A stretch of DNA of 64,000 bases from Pyrinomonadaceae bacterium (GCA_030841105.1 JAVEDE010000023.1:1-64000), one strand, 5' to 3'; positions 41,022 to 51,971 are shown, numbered from the stretch's first letter. A program made the numbers and translations. Notes: a model not told the origin generated them from the sequence alone.

Positions 41022-42143
41022 ATGCCCGCTGAACAGCAACTGGCATTGTCGCCGCTCGGCGCGGGCGATCTCATTGACCGCACGATCCGTCTCTACCGAC
41101 GCCATTTCCTGACGCTCATCCGCACGGCCGCACCGCCGGTCGTCGCCTCGGCGGTCGGCTCGGTGCTGTGGACGGTGAGCACGCACGCCATCCCCGCGAC
41201 CGAGAGCGGCGGGCGGCTCGCACTCTACATCGCGATGGCCGTGGCCGGGTGGCTGCTGCTGATGACGGGCAGCTTCTTCTTCCTGATCGTGATGGGCGGC
41301 GCGTCGCGCAACCTCGTGATGCACCTGCTGTGGGACGAACCCGTCGCCGCGCGCACGATCTACCGGAGCGTGCGCGCGCGTTTCTGGGGACTCGTCGGGG
41401 CGATGTTCATCATCATCTTCTTCGGGTCGTTCATCGGCGGCATCATCTTCTTCGTGTGGTTCATCATGGTGGTGATGGTGGTGGGCGGCTCGCTCGCCAT
41501 CGGCGGCGGCGCGTCGTGGTTCGGCGGCATCATCGGCGTCGTGCTCTTCCTCCTCGTCACGACGGCCGCGCTCTTTCTCTTCTTCTTCATCATGGGGCGC
41601 GCGGCCTACGTCCCGCAGGTGATGCTCGTCGAGGGGCGCAGCGTGTTCGACGCCATCGGCCGCAGCATGACGCTCGCGCGCGGCAACGTCCGACGCCTGA
41701 CGGCGATGTTCCTCTTCACGACCTTCGCCACCTACTCGGCATTGATGCTCTTCATCATCCCGCTCGGCTGGTACGGCTACCTGCAAGGCATCAACCCGCT
41801 CTCGCTGAACGAGTCGGAGTGGCCGGTCTGGTACGCCGTCGGCTATCAGGTCTTGACGCAGGCGAGTTCGATCCTGCTCGCGCCTGTGTGGATGCTCGGC
41901 CTGTCGCTCCTGTACGTGGACGAGCGCGTGCGCCACGAAGGCTACGACATCGAACTGATGGCCGCGCAGCGACTCGGCGAGATGCCGCTCTTGCCCGGCG
42001 GCGGACTCGCGCCGCTCGCGCCCGCCATCTCCGCCACGCCCAACCCCGCGCCGCGCGTGCCCGCCGCCGGGCGTGAGGATGAATCCTTCACCCCGCTCTC
42101 GAACATCACCACGCTCGGCCTCTCGGAGAGAAACCCACGATGA
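41022..42143 (+). CDS. Multi-pass membrane protein (glycerophosphodiester phosphodiesterase membrane-domain-like)
   Basis: LSPLGAGDLIDRTIRLYRRHFLTLIRTAAPPVV plus several TM segments; ATGA overlap with the next CDS. Confidence 0.75.
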   Translation: MPAEQQLALSPLGAGDLIDRTIRLYRRHFLTLIRTAAPPVVASAVGSVLWTVSTHAIPATESGGRLALYIAMAVAGWLLLMTGSFFFLIVMGGASRNLVMHLLWDEPVAARTIYRSVRARFWGLVGAMFIIIFFGSFIGGIIFFVWFIMVVMVVGGSLAIGGGASWFGGIIGVVLFLLVTTAALFLFFFIMGRAAYVPQVMLVEGRSVFDAIGRSMTLARGNVRRLTAMFLFTTFATYSALMLFIIPLGWYGYLQGINPLSLNESEWPVWYAVGYQVLTQASSILLAPVWMLGLSLLYVDERVRHEGYDIELMAAQRLGEMPLLPGGGLAPLAPAISATPNPAPRVPAAGREDESFTPLSNITTLGLSERNPR

Positions 42144-43240
42144 CGCGCCGCCGCACACGCACGCCCCGCCGCACGTCGCGCGCCCTCGCGGCGTTGCTCT
42201 TCTGCGCGCTGCTCGGCTGCTTCGTCGTCGCGGCGCATGACACTGCCGCCGCCGCCGCTCCGCTCGAAGACTACCGCGCCCGCGTGTCGAAGGCGACGGC
42301 GGCGTTCGAGGAGTTGCATCAAAAGTTCGACGAGACGGACGACGTGAACTCGCCGGAGTTCGCCGCGCTTGAACGCAAAACTTTTCAAGCGGTGCGCGAC
42401 GCGCTCCCGCCGCGCGAAAAAATCGAGAGCGCGGGCGTCGCCCTAGAAGTTGACAACCGCTGGCTGCACGAAGAGCTAGACCTCTACGCGAACATCGAGG
42501 CCGACGAGACGGAAGACCGCGACCAACTGTTGCTGCGCGTCTCGGAACGCCTGCGCGCTCTCGACACGCGGCTCGCGGAAGCGGCGCAGGCCGCGCAGCC
42601 CTCGCGCGACAAGGAGGCTGAGAAGGGTCGCCTCAACTCGATCCTCCGACGCCGCGAGTACAACGAACAGGCCGCGGAAGAGACCGCGCTGGGGCGCGTC
42701 TGGAAAAAGTTCAAGGACTGGCTGCGCAACATGATGCCGGAGTCGCGCCCGCTCGGCGAGGGCGCGGCCACGACGTTCTCGGCCATCGCGCGCATCTTCG
42801 TCTTCGCGCTGACGGCCGCCGTGATCATCTACGTGCTCTGGAAATACGGCGCGCGACTGCTGCCGCAGAATCGTGTGCCGAAGAAGACGAAAGCGGAGGC
42901 GCGCGTCGTGCTCGGCGAACGCCTCGCGCCGGGGCAGACCTCCGCAGACTTGTTCGAGCAGGCCGAAGCGCTCGCACGCGCGGGCGACCTGCGCGGCGCG
43001 ATTCGCAAGACCTACATCGCCGTCCTTGTCGAACTCGGCGAACGACGCATCCTGCGTCTCGCCGCGCACAAAACCAACCGCGACTATTTGTCAGCCATCC
43101 GGCGCGAACGCGCCGCGCTCTACGGCGACATGCAGCCGCTCACACACAACTACGAACGCCACTGGTACGGCTTCGCCCCCGCGACCGACACCGACTGGCA
43201 CGACTTCCGCTCCCGTTGCCGACAGGCGCTAACCGAGTGA
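42140..43240 (+). CDS. DUF4129 domain membrane protein
   Basis: Central TM (FALTAAVIIYVLWKY) then EQAEALARAGDLRGAIRKTYIAVLVELGERRILRLAAHKTNRDYL and RHWYGFAPATDTDWHDFRSRCRQAL; stop is in repeat E12. Confidence 0.85.
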   Translation: MTRRRTRTPRRTSRALAALLFCALLGCFVVAAHDTAAAAAPLEDYRARVSKATAAFEELHQKFDETDDVNSPEFAALERKTFQAVRDALPPREKIESAGVALEVDNRWLHEELDLYANIEADETEDRDQLLLRVSERLRALDTRLAEAAQAAQPSRDKEAEKGRLNSILRRREYNEQAAEETALGRVWKKFKDWLRNMMPESRPLGEGAATTFSAIARIFVFALTAAVIIYVLWKYGARLLPQNRVPKKTKAEARVVLGERLAPGQTSADLFEQAEALARAGDLRGAIRKTYIAVLVELGERRILRLAAHKTNRDYLSAIRRERAALYGDMQPLTHNYERHWYGFAPATDTDWHDFRSRCRQALTE

Positions 43241-43337
43241 CGAGTGATAAGTGACGAGTGACAAGTTAAAGCAAAAAACTTGTCTTTCAACTCGTCACTT
43301 ATCTTTTCTTTAACTCGTCACTCGTCACTCGTCACTG
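43235..43337. repeat. Heptad inverted-repeat element E12
   Basis: GAGTGACGAGTGATAAGTGACGAGTGACAAGTTAAAGCAAAAAACTTGTCTTTCAACTCGTCACTTATC...TTTAACTCGTCACTCGTCACTCGTCACTG. Confidence 0.9.
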
Positions 43338-43344
43338 TTCTCTT

Positions 43345-44943
43345 ATGCGAGGAAGATTCTCCGTCATAGTTTTCGTCGGCGTGATGCTGGTGCTGCTCGT
43401 CGCTTTGAACGCGGCGTCGTACGTACGCGTCGAGCGGGAGGCGGAGTTGGAGTTCCGACCGGATCGCTCGACGCTGAACGCGGGCGCGTCGGGCACGCGC
43501 GCGTTGTACGAGTTTCTGGAAGAGTCCGGGCGGCGCGTGACGCGTTGGCGCGAACCGCCCGCGGCGCTCGCGCGTGTGGCGGCGACGGCGCGGCCTCAGA
43601 CGTTCGTCGTCATCGGCCGGACGCGCGTCGAGTTCAAGCCGGAGGAAGTGAAAAGTTTGTTGGAGTGGGTGGATGCGGGCGGGCGTCTCGTCGTCATTGA
43701 CCGCACGCCGGACGCATCGCTTGTCGAGGGCGACCAATGGCGCGTGGCCGCGCACGGCGTCACGCTACCGGCGCGCGACGTGCGCGCCGACGATGCGGAG
43801 GCTCTCACGCTCGGCGCGCCGCAACTCGCGCCCGCGCAGCCGACGCTCCTGACGCGCGACGTGTCGAGCATCGCGCCCTCGCACTACGCCAGTCGCCTGC
43901 TCGCCACGCGCAAGTCCCCGGGCGAGAACAAGGACGTGAAGCCGGGCGGCGCGTATCCGGTCGCGCCCGTCGCGGGCACGCGGGAAGAACCCGCAGCGCG
44001 AAATGAGAACGCGCGCGAACGCGAGGCGAGCGAGAATGATGAAGTGAACGCTGGCGAGAATGAGACGCCGCCGTCACCGTCGCCGTCGTCATCGCCGTCG
44101 CCTCGGCCTGCGTGGACGCCGGAGAGAGAGACGATACCTTACGGCGACCCGCGCGTCGGCGCGTCGCCGGGCAAAGACGAAACGGCGGCGGGCGTTGGAG
44201 GGGCGGATTATCAAAGGGGAGGCGCATCGTCGCCGTCGCAGCCGGGCACGCCCGTCTATCACGTGAGCGACGAGGGCGGCGCGCTGCTCGCGGACTTCGC
44301 GCGTGGGCGCGGGCGCATCGTCGTGTTGAGTGATCCTTTCATCGTCGCCAATCGCGGCATCGGTCTCGCGGACAATCTGCAACTCGCCGCGAACGTCGTC
44401 GCGGGCGGCGACGGCCTCATCGCCTTCGACGAGTTTCATCAGGGGCGCGGCACGACGCGCAACGAGTTCGCAGCCTACTTCGCGGGCACGCCCGTGCTCG
44501 CCATGTGCGCGCAACTGTTTCTGATCGCGGCGGCCGTCGTCTGGACGCGCGGGCGACGCTTCGGGCGGCCGCTGCCCGCGCCGCGCGTGGACAGGCGTTC
44601 CAAGTTGGAGTTCGTCGCCTCGATGGCCGAACTGCAACAACGCGCGCGCGCCTTCGACCTCGCCATCGAAAACGTCTACGGGCGCACTCGCCGCGCGCTC
44701 GCGCGCTACGGCGGCTCGGACGTGTCCGCGCCGCATGCTGTCATCGCCGCCGCGGTCGCCGCGCGTTCGGGGCGCAACCGCGAAGAGATCGAGACGCTCA
44801 TGCGCGCGTGCGAGGACGCCATCAACGGCGCGCCCGTCACGCCGCGCCAGTCGCTCGCGCTCGTCGCTTCCTTACGCGAACTCGAACGTGCGCTCGGCAT
44901 CCGCATGCGCGCCCGCGAGATCAGGCAGGCGAGAAGTTTGTGA
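43345..44943 (+). CDS. DUF4350 domain protein
   Basis: N-terminal TM; LNAGASGTRALYEFLEESGRRVTRWREPPAAL; VDAGGRLVVIDRTPD; DFARGRGRIVVLSDPFIVANRGIGLADNLQLAANVV. Confidence 0.85.
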   Translation: MRGRFSVIVFVGVMLVLLVALNAASYVRVEREAELEFRPDRSTLNAGASGTRALYEFLEESGRRVTRWREPPAALARVAATARPQTFVVIGRTRVEFKPEEVKSLLEWVDAGGRLVVIDRTPDASLVEGDQWRVAAHGVTLPARDVRADDAEALTLGAPQLAPAQPTLLTRDVSSIAPSHYASRLLATRKSPGENKDVKPGGAYPVAPVAGTREEPAARNENAREREASENDEVNAGENETPPSPSPSSSPSPRPAWTPERETIPYGDPRVGASPGKDETAAGVGGADYQRGGASSPSQPGTPVYHVSDEGGALLADFARGRGRIVVLSDPFIVANRGIGLADNLQLAANVVAGGDGLIAFDEFHQGRGTTRNEFAAYFAGTPVLAMCAQLFLIAAAVVWTRGRRFGRPLPAPRVDRRSKLEFVASMAELQQRARAFDLAIENVYGRTRRALARYGGSDVSAPHAVIAAAVAARSGRNREEIETLMRACEDAINGAPVTPRQSLALVASLRELERALGIRMRAREIRQARSL

Positions 44944-45099
44944 GACGCGCGGCGGCCGAAAGCGTCGCGGTCAACAGTCGCGCGGCGGCCGGGAGTGTCA
45001 CTCAGAGTCGCGCGCCGTGTTGAAGATGAACGTTGGAGTCGCGCCGTAGATGAACATGAACTTTCTCGCCATGGGTGGACACGAACTTTCGCGTCGCAG

Positions 45100-45621
45100 A
45101 TGAACACGAACTTTGAAGAGGCCGGGTTGATCGAGCCGTCCGCGGAGTTGCGTGCGGAACTTTTGGCGATGGCCGCCGAGTTCGCGTCGGGGGGCGACGA
45201 CCGCTACCGGGAAATCAACGCGGACTTCGACGGCTACCTGCGCGGCCTCGCGCGTTACGCGGCGGGCGTTGATCTTCCGCCGGGGCACGTCCCGAACAGC
45301 ACTTTCTTTCTCGTCCACCGTGGCGGGATCGTCGGGCGCAGCGCGCTGCGTCATCGCCTGACGCCCGCGCTCGAACACGAGGGCGGCCACATCGGCTACG
45401 ACATCCGGCCGCTCGCGCGTGGACGCGGCTACGGCACGCTCATCCTCGCGCTGACCCTGGAGCGCGCACGGAGTTTAGGATTGGCTCGCGTGCTCCTGAC
45501 CTGCGATACTGACAACGTCGCGTCGGCGCGCATTATCGAACGAAACGGCGGCGTGTTGGCCGCACAAGTCGTCTCACACAGATCGGGAAAATTGATCTCT
45601 CAATACTGGATCGAGCTTTAA
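45100..45621 (+). CDS. GNAT family N-acetyltransferase
   Basis: [57 protein letters not shown]: acetyl-CoA motif A. Confidence 0.92.
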   Translation: MNTNFEEAGLIEPSAELRAELLAMAAEFASGGDDRYREINADFDGYLRGLARYAAGVDLPPGHVPNSTFFLVHRGGIVGRSALRHRLTPALEHEGGHIGYDIRPLARGRGYGTLILALTLERARSLGLARVLLTCDTDNVASARIIERNGGVLAAQVVSHRSGKLISQYWIEL

Positions 45622-45635
45622 CTCTGAACAGTCTC

Positions 45636-46586
45636 ATGCAAAACGTTTCTTCAACGGTCGAACACATCCTGACGGAATTGCGTAAGGTGATCGTCGGGCA
45701 GGACGAAGTGATCGAGCAGGTCTTGGTGGCCTTGCTCGCGGAAGGGCACGCGCTAATTGAGGGCGTGCCGGGCACGGCCAAGACGCTCCTCGTCAAGACG
45801 CTCGCGCGCATCGTCGGCGCGGACTTCGGCCGCATCCAGTTCACACCCGATTTGATGCCCTCGGACATCACAGGCACGAACGTCTTCAACGTCGCCACGT
45901 CGAGTTTCTCTTTACGTCGCGGCGCGATCTTCACAGACATCCTGCTTGCCGACGAGATCAACCGCACGCCGCCGAAGACGCAGGCCGCGCTGCTCGAAGC
46001 GATGGAGGAACGGCAGGTGACGATTGACGGCGAACTCCATCCGCTCTCGCCGCTCTTCACGGTGCTCGCCACCGAGAACCCCATCGAGTACGAAGGCACG
46101 TACCCGCTGCCCGAAGCGCAACTCGACCGCTTTCTGCTCAAAGTGATCATCGGCTACCCGTCGGCCGCGGACGAGGCGCAGGTCGTCGCCAACTGGGACA
46201 GAGGGTTCAACGCGCGCCGTCTCGATCAAATTGACATCCGCCCGCTCAGCGACGCCGACGCCATCCCGCAGTGTCGCGCCGAGGTGCGCCGCACGCGCAT
46301 GGAGACGGGCGTGCAGAATTATCTCGTGCAGGTGGTGCGCCGCACGCGCGAACACCCGTCCATCGCCTACGGCGCAAGCCCGCGCGCGTCGGTCGCGCTG
46401 TTGCTCTGCGGGAAGGCGCTCGCCGCCATGCGCGGCCGCGAGTTCGCCACGCCCGACGACGTGCGCGACATCACGCGCCCCGTCCTGCGCCACCGCCTGC
46501 GCCTGCGCGCCGAAGCCGAACTCGACGGCGCGACCGCCGACAGCGTAATCACAGACATCCTCAACACGGTCGAAGTGCCGAGGTAA
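45636..46586 (+). CDS. MoxR family AAA+ ATPase
   Basis: [92 protein letters not shown]. Confidence 0.96.
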   Translation: MQNVSSTVEHILTELRKVIVGQDEVIEQVLVALLAEGHALIEGVPGTAKTLLVKTLARIVGADFGRIQFTPDLMPSDITGTNVFNVATSSFSLRRGAIFTDILLADEINRTPPKTQAALLEAMEERQVTIDGELHPLSPLFTVLATENPIEYEGTYPLPEAQLDRFLLKVIIGYPSAADEAQVVANWDRGFNARRLDQIDIRPLSDADAIPQCRAEVRRTRMETGVQNYLVQVVRRTREHPSIAYGASPRASVALLLCGKALAAMRGREFATPDDVRDITRPVLRHRLRLRAEAELDGATADSVITDILNTVEVPR

Positions 46587-46620
46587 GAGCGAGACGACAA
46601 AAGCGCGTCAACGTGAGCGA

Positions 46621-46658
46621 ATGAAAAAGTCCGGCGAATTGACGCCGGACTTTTTCAT
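46621..46658. terminator. Hairpin terminator after moxR-like gene
   Basis: ATGAAAAAGTCCGGCG aattga CGCCGGACTTTTTCAT: perfect 16-bp stem. Confidence 0.88.
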
Positions 46659-46660
46659 TC

Positions 46661-46755
46661 TTGTTTGAGAGAGCCGCGATTGAAACCGGCGTTGTTTGAA
46701 AGCGACGCGATTGAAAGTCGCAGAGTTTGAAAAAGCCGCGATTGAAAATTTGCTC
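46661..46755. repeat. Three imperfect ~32-bp direct repeats
   Basis: TTGTTTGAgagAGCCGCGATTGAAA / TTGTTTGAAAGCGACGCGATTGAAA / AGTTTGAAAAAGCCGCGATTGAAA. Confidence 0.75.
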
Positions 46756-46760
46756 CCGCG

Positions 46761-49307
46761 TCAGGGTTGACGACTGCCGCCGCCAATGGGGTCGCCTTGC
46801 GGCAGGGGGAGGGGCGCGGTCTGTTTGCGCGGCGCGTCGGGGCGCGCGAGGAAGCGTTCGATGTCGTCGCGGGTGGCGCGGCGGTGCGCGCCTGTCGAGG
46901 CGTCAGCCGTCGCAGGCAGTTTGAGCCGCTCGTTCAGATCGCGGAGCGTCTCGGTGGCGGCGGCGCGCACTTGCGGCGCGGCGTCTGGGTTGGCGGCCGT
47001 GTCCATCAGGCGCGTGACGGTGAGACTCTGGACGGCGCGGGCGATTAACGCTTGATAGCCGTCGCGCGGCGACGCGTCGCCCCAGGTGCGCGCGACGAGT
47101 GCGTCGAGGATTTGTTTGAAGTCGGGGTTCAACGGGTTGAGCGCGTGGAAGTTGTTGAGGCGCGCGGCGCGGTGCGGTTCGACGAGCGGGAGGATGGCGA
47201 GGTCGGCGGCGACGGTCGCGGCGGCGATTGGGTCGAACGCGGGTTCGGCGCGGTTCTGGAAGTATTCGCCAGTGCCGCCTTCGTAGCCGAAGGCGCGCGG
47301 CGGGATGAGCGCGAGGATGCGCGGCGGGATGGCGAGCGTTTCGGGGCGGAGGGTGTCGAGCACGGCGGCGAGCGCTTGGCGTTGACGCGCGGGCGCGACG
47401 ATCTCTTGCACGCGCGCCGGAGAAGTGCCCGCGGCAGCCTTGACGGCGTAGGTGTAGTACAGCCCGCCGACGGATTTGACGGCCGCCTGTAGTTGGTAGC
47501 GATGATGCAGGTAGAGCGGCAGCAGTTTCGCTTCGAGCATCGAGAGCGGCGTGCCGCGCGGGATGTTGCCGAGGCCGAACTGTTCGAGGCCGATGCGGCG
47601 CACTTCCATTTCGTGTTTGAGCATCGCAATGGGATCGTCGCCGTTGTCCCAGAGGTTCGCGAGCGGGTGCGCCGCGCCGAGCGGGCGCGCGTCTTCGTCG
47701 GAGATGAAGAGCATGCCGCGCGCCGTGCCGTCTTCGAGGATGCGTTCGAGTTCCGCCGCCTCGTTCGCGCCCGGCGGCACTTGCGCGTAGGCGTAACGGA
47801 TGGCGAACTTGTCATACTCGCCGATGCCGCGCCCGTAGGCGTTCGAGAAATCCAGCTTGCCGTTTTTGATCTCGACCAGAGGCGCGGGGTAGTCCATGAC
47901 GGACGCGCGCCCGGCGTAGGTGCTGGCGGCGAAGTTGTGCGCGAGGCCGAGCGTGTGGCCGACTTCGTGCGCCGAGAGTTGGCGGATGCGCGCGATGGAC
48001 ATCGCGGCGGCGTCGGTCGAAGCGTCCTGCGTCAGATAGTCGTCATCGCCGCCGAACATCATGCCGAGTTCGCAAAAGGGATCAACACTACTGCCGCCGT
48101 GCCGCGAGCCGCCCGAAGTGTAGGGCGGGATCATGCCCGTGCCGAGCAGGAAGTCTTGACGCACGCGCAGGCTGCCGAGCGTGACGTTGCCTTTGATGAT
48201 CTCGCCGGTGCGCGGGTCTTCGACGCTGCCGCCGTAAGACCAGCCGCGCGTCGAACGATGCACCCAGTTGATCATGTTGTAGCGCACGTCCATCGGGTCG
48301 GCGTCAGGGGGGAGTAGTTTGACCTGAAAGGCGTTACGGAAACCGGCCGCCTCGAACGCCTCGTTCCACCACGACGCGCCCTCGATGAGCGCGCTACGGA
48401 TGGGTTCGGGCGCGCCCGCGTCAACGTAGTAGATGATCGGCTTGACGGGTTCGGAGACGGCGGCCGAAGGGTCTTTCTTCTGCAAGCGATGGCGATTGAT
48501 CCAACGCTTCTCGATGGGTTCGTTGATAGGCGAGGCGTAGTCGTAAAACTCGACTCCGCCGACGCCGACGCGCGGGTCGAGACGACGCGGCGTGTAGTTG
48601 TTATCCGGCAAGGCGACGAGCGAATGGTGCTCGCGGACGGTGACAGCCTGCGGCACGGGGACGGTCTCGCGCACGAGGCGGCCGGGTTCGTCGCCCGTGA
48701 AAGTGAGTTGCGTTTCGACCTCCGTGTTCTGCGGAAAGTTTTTCGTGCGCGCGAGGTAGAAACTGCTCCGCGACTCGTCCAACTGAAAGCGCCCCTGATT
48801 GGCGCGGCGCAGAGTTTCGATGACGCCGTGCGCGTCGCGCATGAAGAAGGCGGTCGCGTCCACCAGCACGCGCGCGTCGTCGCTCGCTTCGACTTTGAAG
48901 CCCCACAGCACCGAGCGCGCGAACGACTCTTCGACGGCACGACGCTCCTGCGCGTCGTTCGTGATGGCGCGGTAGCGATAGTTCGGCCGGACAAGCAAGA
49001 CCTTCTGGCCGGTGCGCTCGAAGAAGACGACGTTGGTGCTGCCGAGTTGGCCGCGGTCGAGGCCGATCGGGTTCGAGCCGACGCCCGTCGGCAGCGACAC
49101 CTGATAGAGAAACTCCGCGTTGAAGCGTTCGATCTCCATCAGCAGCTTGCCGTTCTCCGCGTCCCAGTAGAGCGGCACGTAGCCGTCGAGTTTCTGCAAG
49201 CCCTTCACGCGCGTGCGGATGCTCCGGTCTTTCTCCTGCGCCCCTACGACGGCGGGCGCGAAGACGAAGAGGATGACTGCGACGAGCGCGAGTAGTGAAC
49301 GTTTCAT
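46761..49307 (-). CDS. Zinc-dependent metalloprotease (DUF5117/DUF4953-like, gluzincin)
   Basis: Signal peptide; [21 protein letters not shown] zinc motif; [26 protein letters not shown]. Confidence 0.92.
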   Translation of the reverse strand: MKRSLLALVAVILFVFAPAVVGAQEKDRSIRTRVKGLQKLDGYVPLYWDAENGKLLMEIERFNAEFLYQVSLPTGVGSNPIGLDRGQLGSTNVVFFERTGQKVLLVRPNYRYRAITNDAQERRAVEESFARSVLWGFKVEASDDARVLVDATAFFMRDAHGVIETLRRANQGRFQLDESRSSFYLARTKNFPQNTEVETQLTFTGDEPGRLVRETVPVPQAVTVREHHSLVALPDNNYTPRRLDPRVGVGGVEFYDYASPINEPIEKRWINRHRLQKKDPSAAVSEPVKPIIYYVDAGAPEPIRSALIEGASWWNEAFEAAGFRNAFQVKLLPPDADPMDVRYNMINWVHRSTRGWSYGGSVEDPRTGEIIKGNVTLGSLRVRQDFLLGTGMIPPYTSGGSRHGGSSVDPFCELGMMFGGDDDYLTQDASTDAAAMSIARIRQLSAHEVGHTLGLAHNFAASTYAGRASVMDYPAPLVEIKNGKLDFSNAYGRGIGEYDKFAIRYAYAQVPPGANEAAELERILEDGTARGMLFISDEDARPLGAAHPLANLWDNGDDPIAMLKHEMEVRRIGLEQFGLGNIPRGTPLSMLEAKLLPLYLHHRYQLQAAVKSVGGLYYTYAVKAAAGTSPARVQEIVAPARQRQALAAVLDTLRPETLAIPPRILALIPPRAFGYEGGTGEYFQNRAEPAFDPIAAATVAADLAILPLVEPHRAARLNNFHALNPLNPDFKQILDALVARTWGDASPRDGYQALIARAVQSLTVTRLMDTAANPDAAPQVRAAATETLRDLNERLKLPATADASTGAHRRATRDDIERFLARPDAPRKQTAPLPLPQGDPIGGGSRQP

Positions 49308-49496
49308 ATTTAACCTCGGATGAATTTGTGAGGCGCGAGCACCGCACTAAGGATGTAGCCTGTGGCCGTCATTGTAGCCGCGTTAGTGAATGCGCGCCAG
49401 AACTTTTCCGCTCCGGCAAACTTTCATCACGACAAACACTCCATCGCTATTTAATGAGACTTAAATTTGCTTACTGACGGGGCGGCCGTTAGTATG

Positions 49497-50870
49497 CGAG
49501 AGTTCCAACGAGCACTCTTGGCAGTTGCCCACACGAAACAGACGCAGATGCGCTTCGTCTTCTCAAAACTCTTTTACGTGCTGCTCGCGCTCGGCTTCGT
49601 GCCGCTGTCGCTGGCGTGGTCGTGGCCGAACTTGCGCTGGTACGTCGCGGGTTACGACGCTGCGCTCTTGCTCCTCGCCTTCGTGGACGCGCGCTTGAGC
49701 CGCGCGCTGCCCGCGGGCGTCGAGATCACGCGCGAACTCGCCGGGCGTTTTCATATCGGCGCGGAGACGGAGGTGCGCGTCCGCGTCTCGAACCACACGC
49801 CGCGCGCGTTGAGCTTGCGCGTCAAGGACGAACACCCGCCGGAGTTGCGCCTGTCGTCGCCGCGCGAGGCGTCGCTCAAGGTGGAGGCGTTGACGACCGC
49901 CGCGCTCGTTTACGGACTGACGCCGCCGCGACGCGGGCGTTACGAGTTCGGCCGCGTGGCCGTGCGGTATCTCTCGCGCCTGCGTCTGGTGTGGTGCGCG
50001 GCGCGCGCGGGCGAGACGGAGTGGATCAAGGTCTATCCGAATTTGCGGCGGGCGCGCGAGGCGGAGTTGAAGGCGTTAGGGGCGCGTTCGCTCGTCGCGG
50101 CGCACAGGCGTTCGGCGTGGCGCGGCGAGGGGCGCGATTTCGAGTCGCTGCGCGAATACGTGCCGGGCGATGAGTTGCGCCACGTCAGTTGGAGCGCGAC
50201 GGCGCGGCGCGGGAAGTTGACGACGCGCCAGTACCAGATCGAACGCGACCAGACGATCCTCATCGCGCTCGACGCCGGGCGACTGATGACGGCGCGCATC
50301 GAAGACGAGTCGAAGTTTGACTCGGCCATCCACGCCGCGCTCGCCCTGATGAGCGCGGCGGCGCGCGGCGGGGACAACGCGGGGCTGGCCGTCTTCGGCC
50401 GACGCGTCGGCGCGTACATCCCGCCCGCGCGCGGGCACGAGCAGATGGACGCGGTGCTCGAAGCCCTCCACGGCATCGAGCCGGAGATGATCGAGCCTTC
50501 CTACACACGCGCCTTCGAGTACATCGCCGCCAACTGTCGCCGCCGCGCGCTCGTCGTCATCCTCACAGATTTAGTTGACGAGGAAGGCTCGCGCGAACTG
50601 CTCGCATCGCTCAAACTTTTGCGCCCGCGACACCTCCCCCTCGTCGCCACCATCGGCGACCGCGACCTCTCGGCGGCCGTGCGCGACACGCCGGAGACGG
50701 TGCGCGACCTCTTCACCCAATCAGTAGCCGAAGAGATCATGTTCCAACGCGAAGCCGCGCTCCGCATGGTCGAACGCCTCGGCGGCCTCGCCTTAGACGT
50801 GACCGCCGCCACGCTCGCGCCCGCGCTTCTGGAAACTTACATCCGCGTCAAAGAGCGCGGCTTGTTATAG
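49497..50870 (+). CDS. DUF58 domain protein
   Basis: GEGRDFESLREYVPGDELRHVSWSATARRGKLTTRQYQIERDQTILIALDAGRLM: DUF58 signature; start uncertain (49467-49548). Confidence 0.93.
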   Translation, partial: REFQRALLAVAHTKQTQMRFVFSKLFYVLLALGFVPLSLAWSWPNLRWYVAGYDAALLLLAFVDARLSRALPAGVEITRELAGRFHIGAETEVRVRVSNHTPRALSLRVKDEHPPELRLSSPREASLKVEALTTAALVYGLTPPRRGRYEFGRVAVRYLSRLRLVWCAARAGETEWIKVYPNLRRAREAELKALGARSLVAAHRRSAWRGEGRDFESLREYVPGDELRHVSWSATARRGKLTTRQYQIERDQTILIALDAGRLMTARIEDESKFDSAIHAALALMSAAARGGDNAGLAVFGRRVGAYIPPARGHEQMDAVLEALHGIEPEMIEPSYTRAFEYIAANCRRRALVVILTDLVDEEGSRELLASLKLLRPRHLPLVATIGDRDLSAAVRDTPETVRDLFTQSVAEEIMFQREAALRMVERLGGLALDVTAATLAPALLETYIRVKERGLL

Positions 50871-51858
50871 TCGAATCTTCCTGAGTTTCTTCACGCCCCG
50901 CGAGTAGAAGGTAAGTGTAGAGCGCGAGGCCGGTGGCGGCGGCGACGCCATACTTGAAGGCGGGCGAGATGCGGGCGGGCGAGATGAAGCCTTCGATGAT
51001 GCCTGCGAGGACGAGGAGGGGGATGCAGCCGACGATGAGTTGGATCGCTTCGCGGCCGCGCAGGCGCAGCGCGTCGAAGCGCGAGAGGTCGCCGGGGAGG
51101 AGCATCGCAGTGCCGACGAGCAGTCCCGCGCCGCCCGCGATGAAGATGCAGGTCAGTTCGATGACGCCGTGCCCGGCCATGAAGGCGACGAGTTCGTGGC
51201 CGAACCCGGCGCGGTAGGTGAGCGCGACGACCGCGCCGACGCTCGCGCCGTTCATCGCCATGATGTAGAGCGTGCCGACACCTGCGAGCGCGCCGAAGGC
51301 GAAGGCGTAGAACATCACCTGAATGTTGTTCGTCATGATGGCCGCGCCGCCCACCTGATTGGCCTCGTTCAAAGTCTCCCACCAGCGCACGCGCGCGTCC
51401 GTGTTTTGCGCGCGCCACGCGGGGTCGAGTCCGGCGAGATCGGAGAACTCTGCGTCGCGCCACGTCCCCAAAAATCCGGCGAGGAAGAAGGCCGCGAAGA
51501 AGGCGAAGGCGAGTGCCGTGTGTCGCCACGTGCGGCGGAAGGTCTGCGGGAAGTCGCGTGTGAAAAAGCGGCGCACGCGCTGTCCGCCCTCCAGAGCCTC
51601 GGCGCGGTAGATGCGGCCGTGCGCGCGGATGACGAGGCTGTTGAGATAGTTGACGAGACGCGGGTCGCGCGATTCGGCGCGCGCAATCGCCAGATCGGAC
51701 GACGTGCGACGATAGATGCGGCCGAGTTCGCGCACCTCCTCGCGGTGCAGACGCCGCAAAGACATCCGATCCAGCAGCACCAGCAAATCTTCCAGACGTT
51801 GCCACGCGCCCTTGCGCTCGTTGATAAAACGGTTCGAGGACATAAACAGAGAAGCCAA
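50848..51858 (-). CDS. Stage II sporulation protein M-like (SpoIIM) membrane protein
   Basis: FINERKGAWQRLEDLL...SDLAIAR...NNIQVMFYAFAFGALAGVGTLYIMAMNGASVGAV...FMAGHGVIELTCIFIAGGAGLLVG. Confidence 0.92.
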   Translation of the reverse strand: MASLFMSSNRFINERKGAWQRLEDLLVLLDRMSLRRLHREEVRELGRIYRRTSSDLAIARAESRDPRLVNYLNSLVIRAHGRIYRAEALEGGQRVRRFFTRDFPQTFRRTWRHTALAFAFFAAFFLAGFLGTWRDAEFSDLAGLDPAWRAQNTDARVRWWETLNEANQVGGAAIMTNNIQVMFYAFAFGALAGVGTLYIMAMNGASVGAVVALTYRAGFGHELVAFMAGHGVIELTCIFIAGGAGLLVGTAMLLPGDLSRFDALRLRGREAIQLIVGCIPLLVLAGIIEGFISPARISPAFKYGVAAATGLALYTYLLLAGREETQEDSTITSRAL

Positions 51859-51971
51859 CCGTCAGTTTGAGGACATAAACAGAGAGGTCTAAAGTCAGTT
51901 TGTCGAACGGCCGGAATCCGGCGTCCGAGCATTCTAGCATCCGACATATAACATCCGTCTCGCTGTCTAGA

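Noticed and set aside
40785-42158. 457-aa minus-strand ORF rich in His/Glu/Asp
   Set aside because: Antisense to the multi-pass membrane protein; HHHHHH/DDEE runs derive from the complement of hydrophobic ATC/TTC/ATG codons.
46661-46755. CRISPR-like array (repeats ending GATTGAAA)
   Set aside because: Only three degenerate contiguous units, no unique spacers, no cas genes nearby.
50848-51858. Evidence for sporulation from SpoIIM-like gene
   Set aside because: SpoIIM-like proteins are commonly found with MoxR/DUF58/RDD genes in non-sporulating bacteria; no other sporulation genes here.
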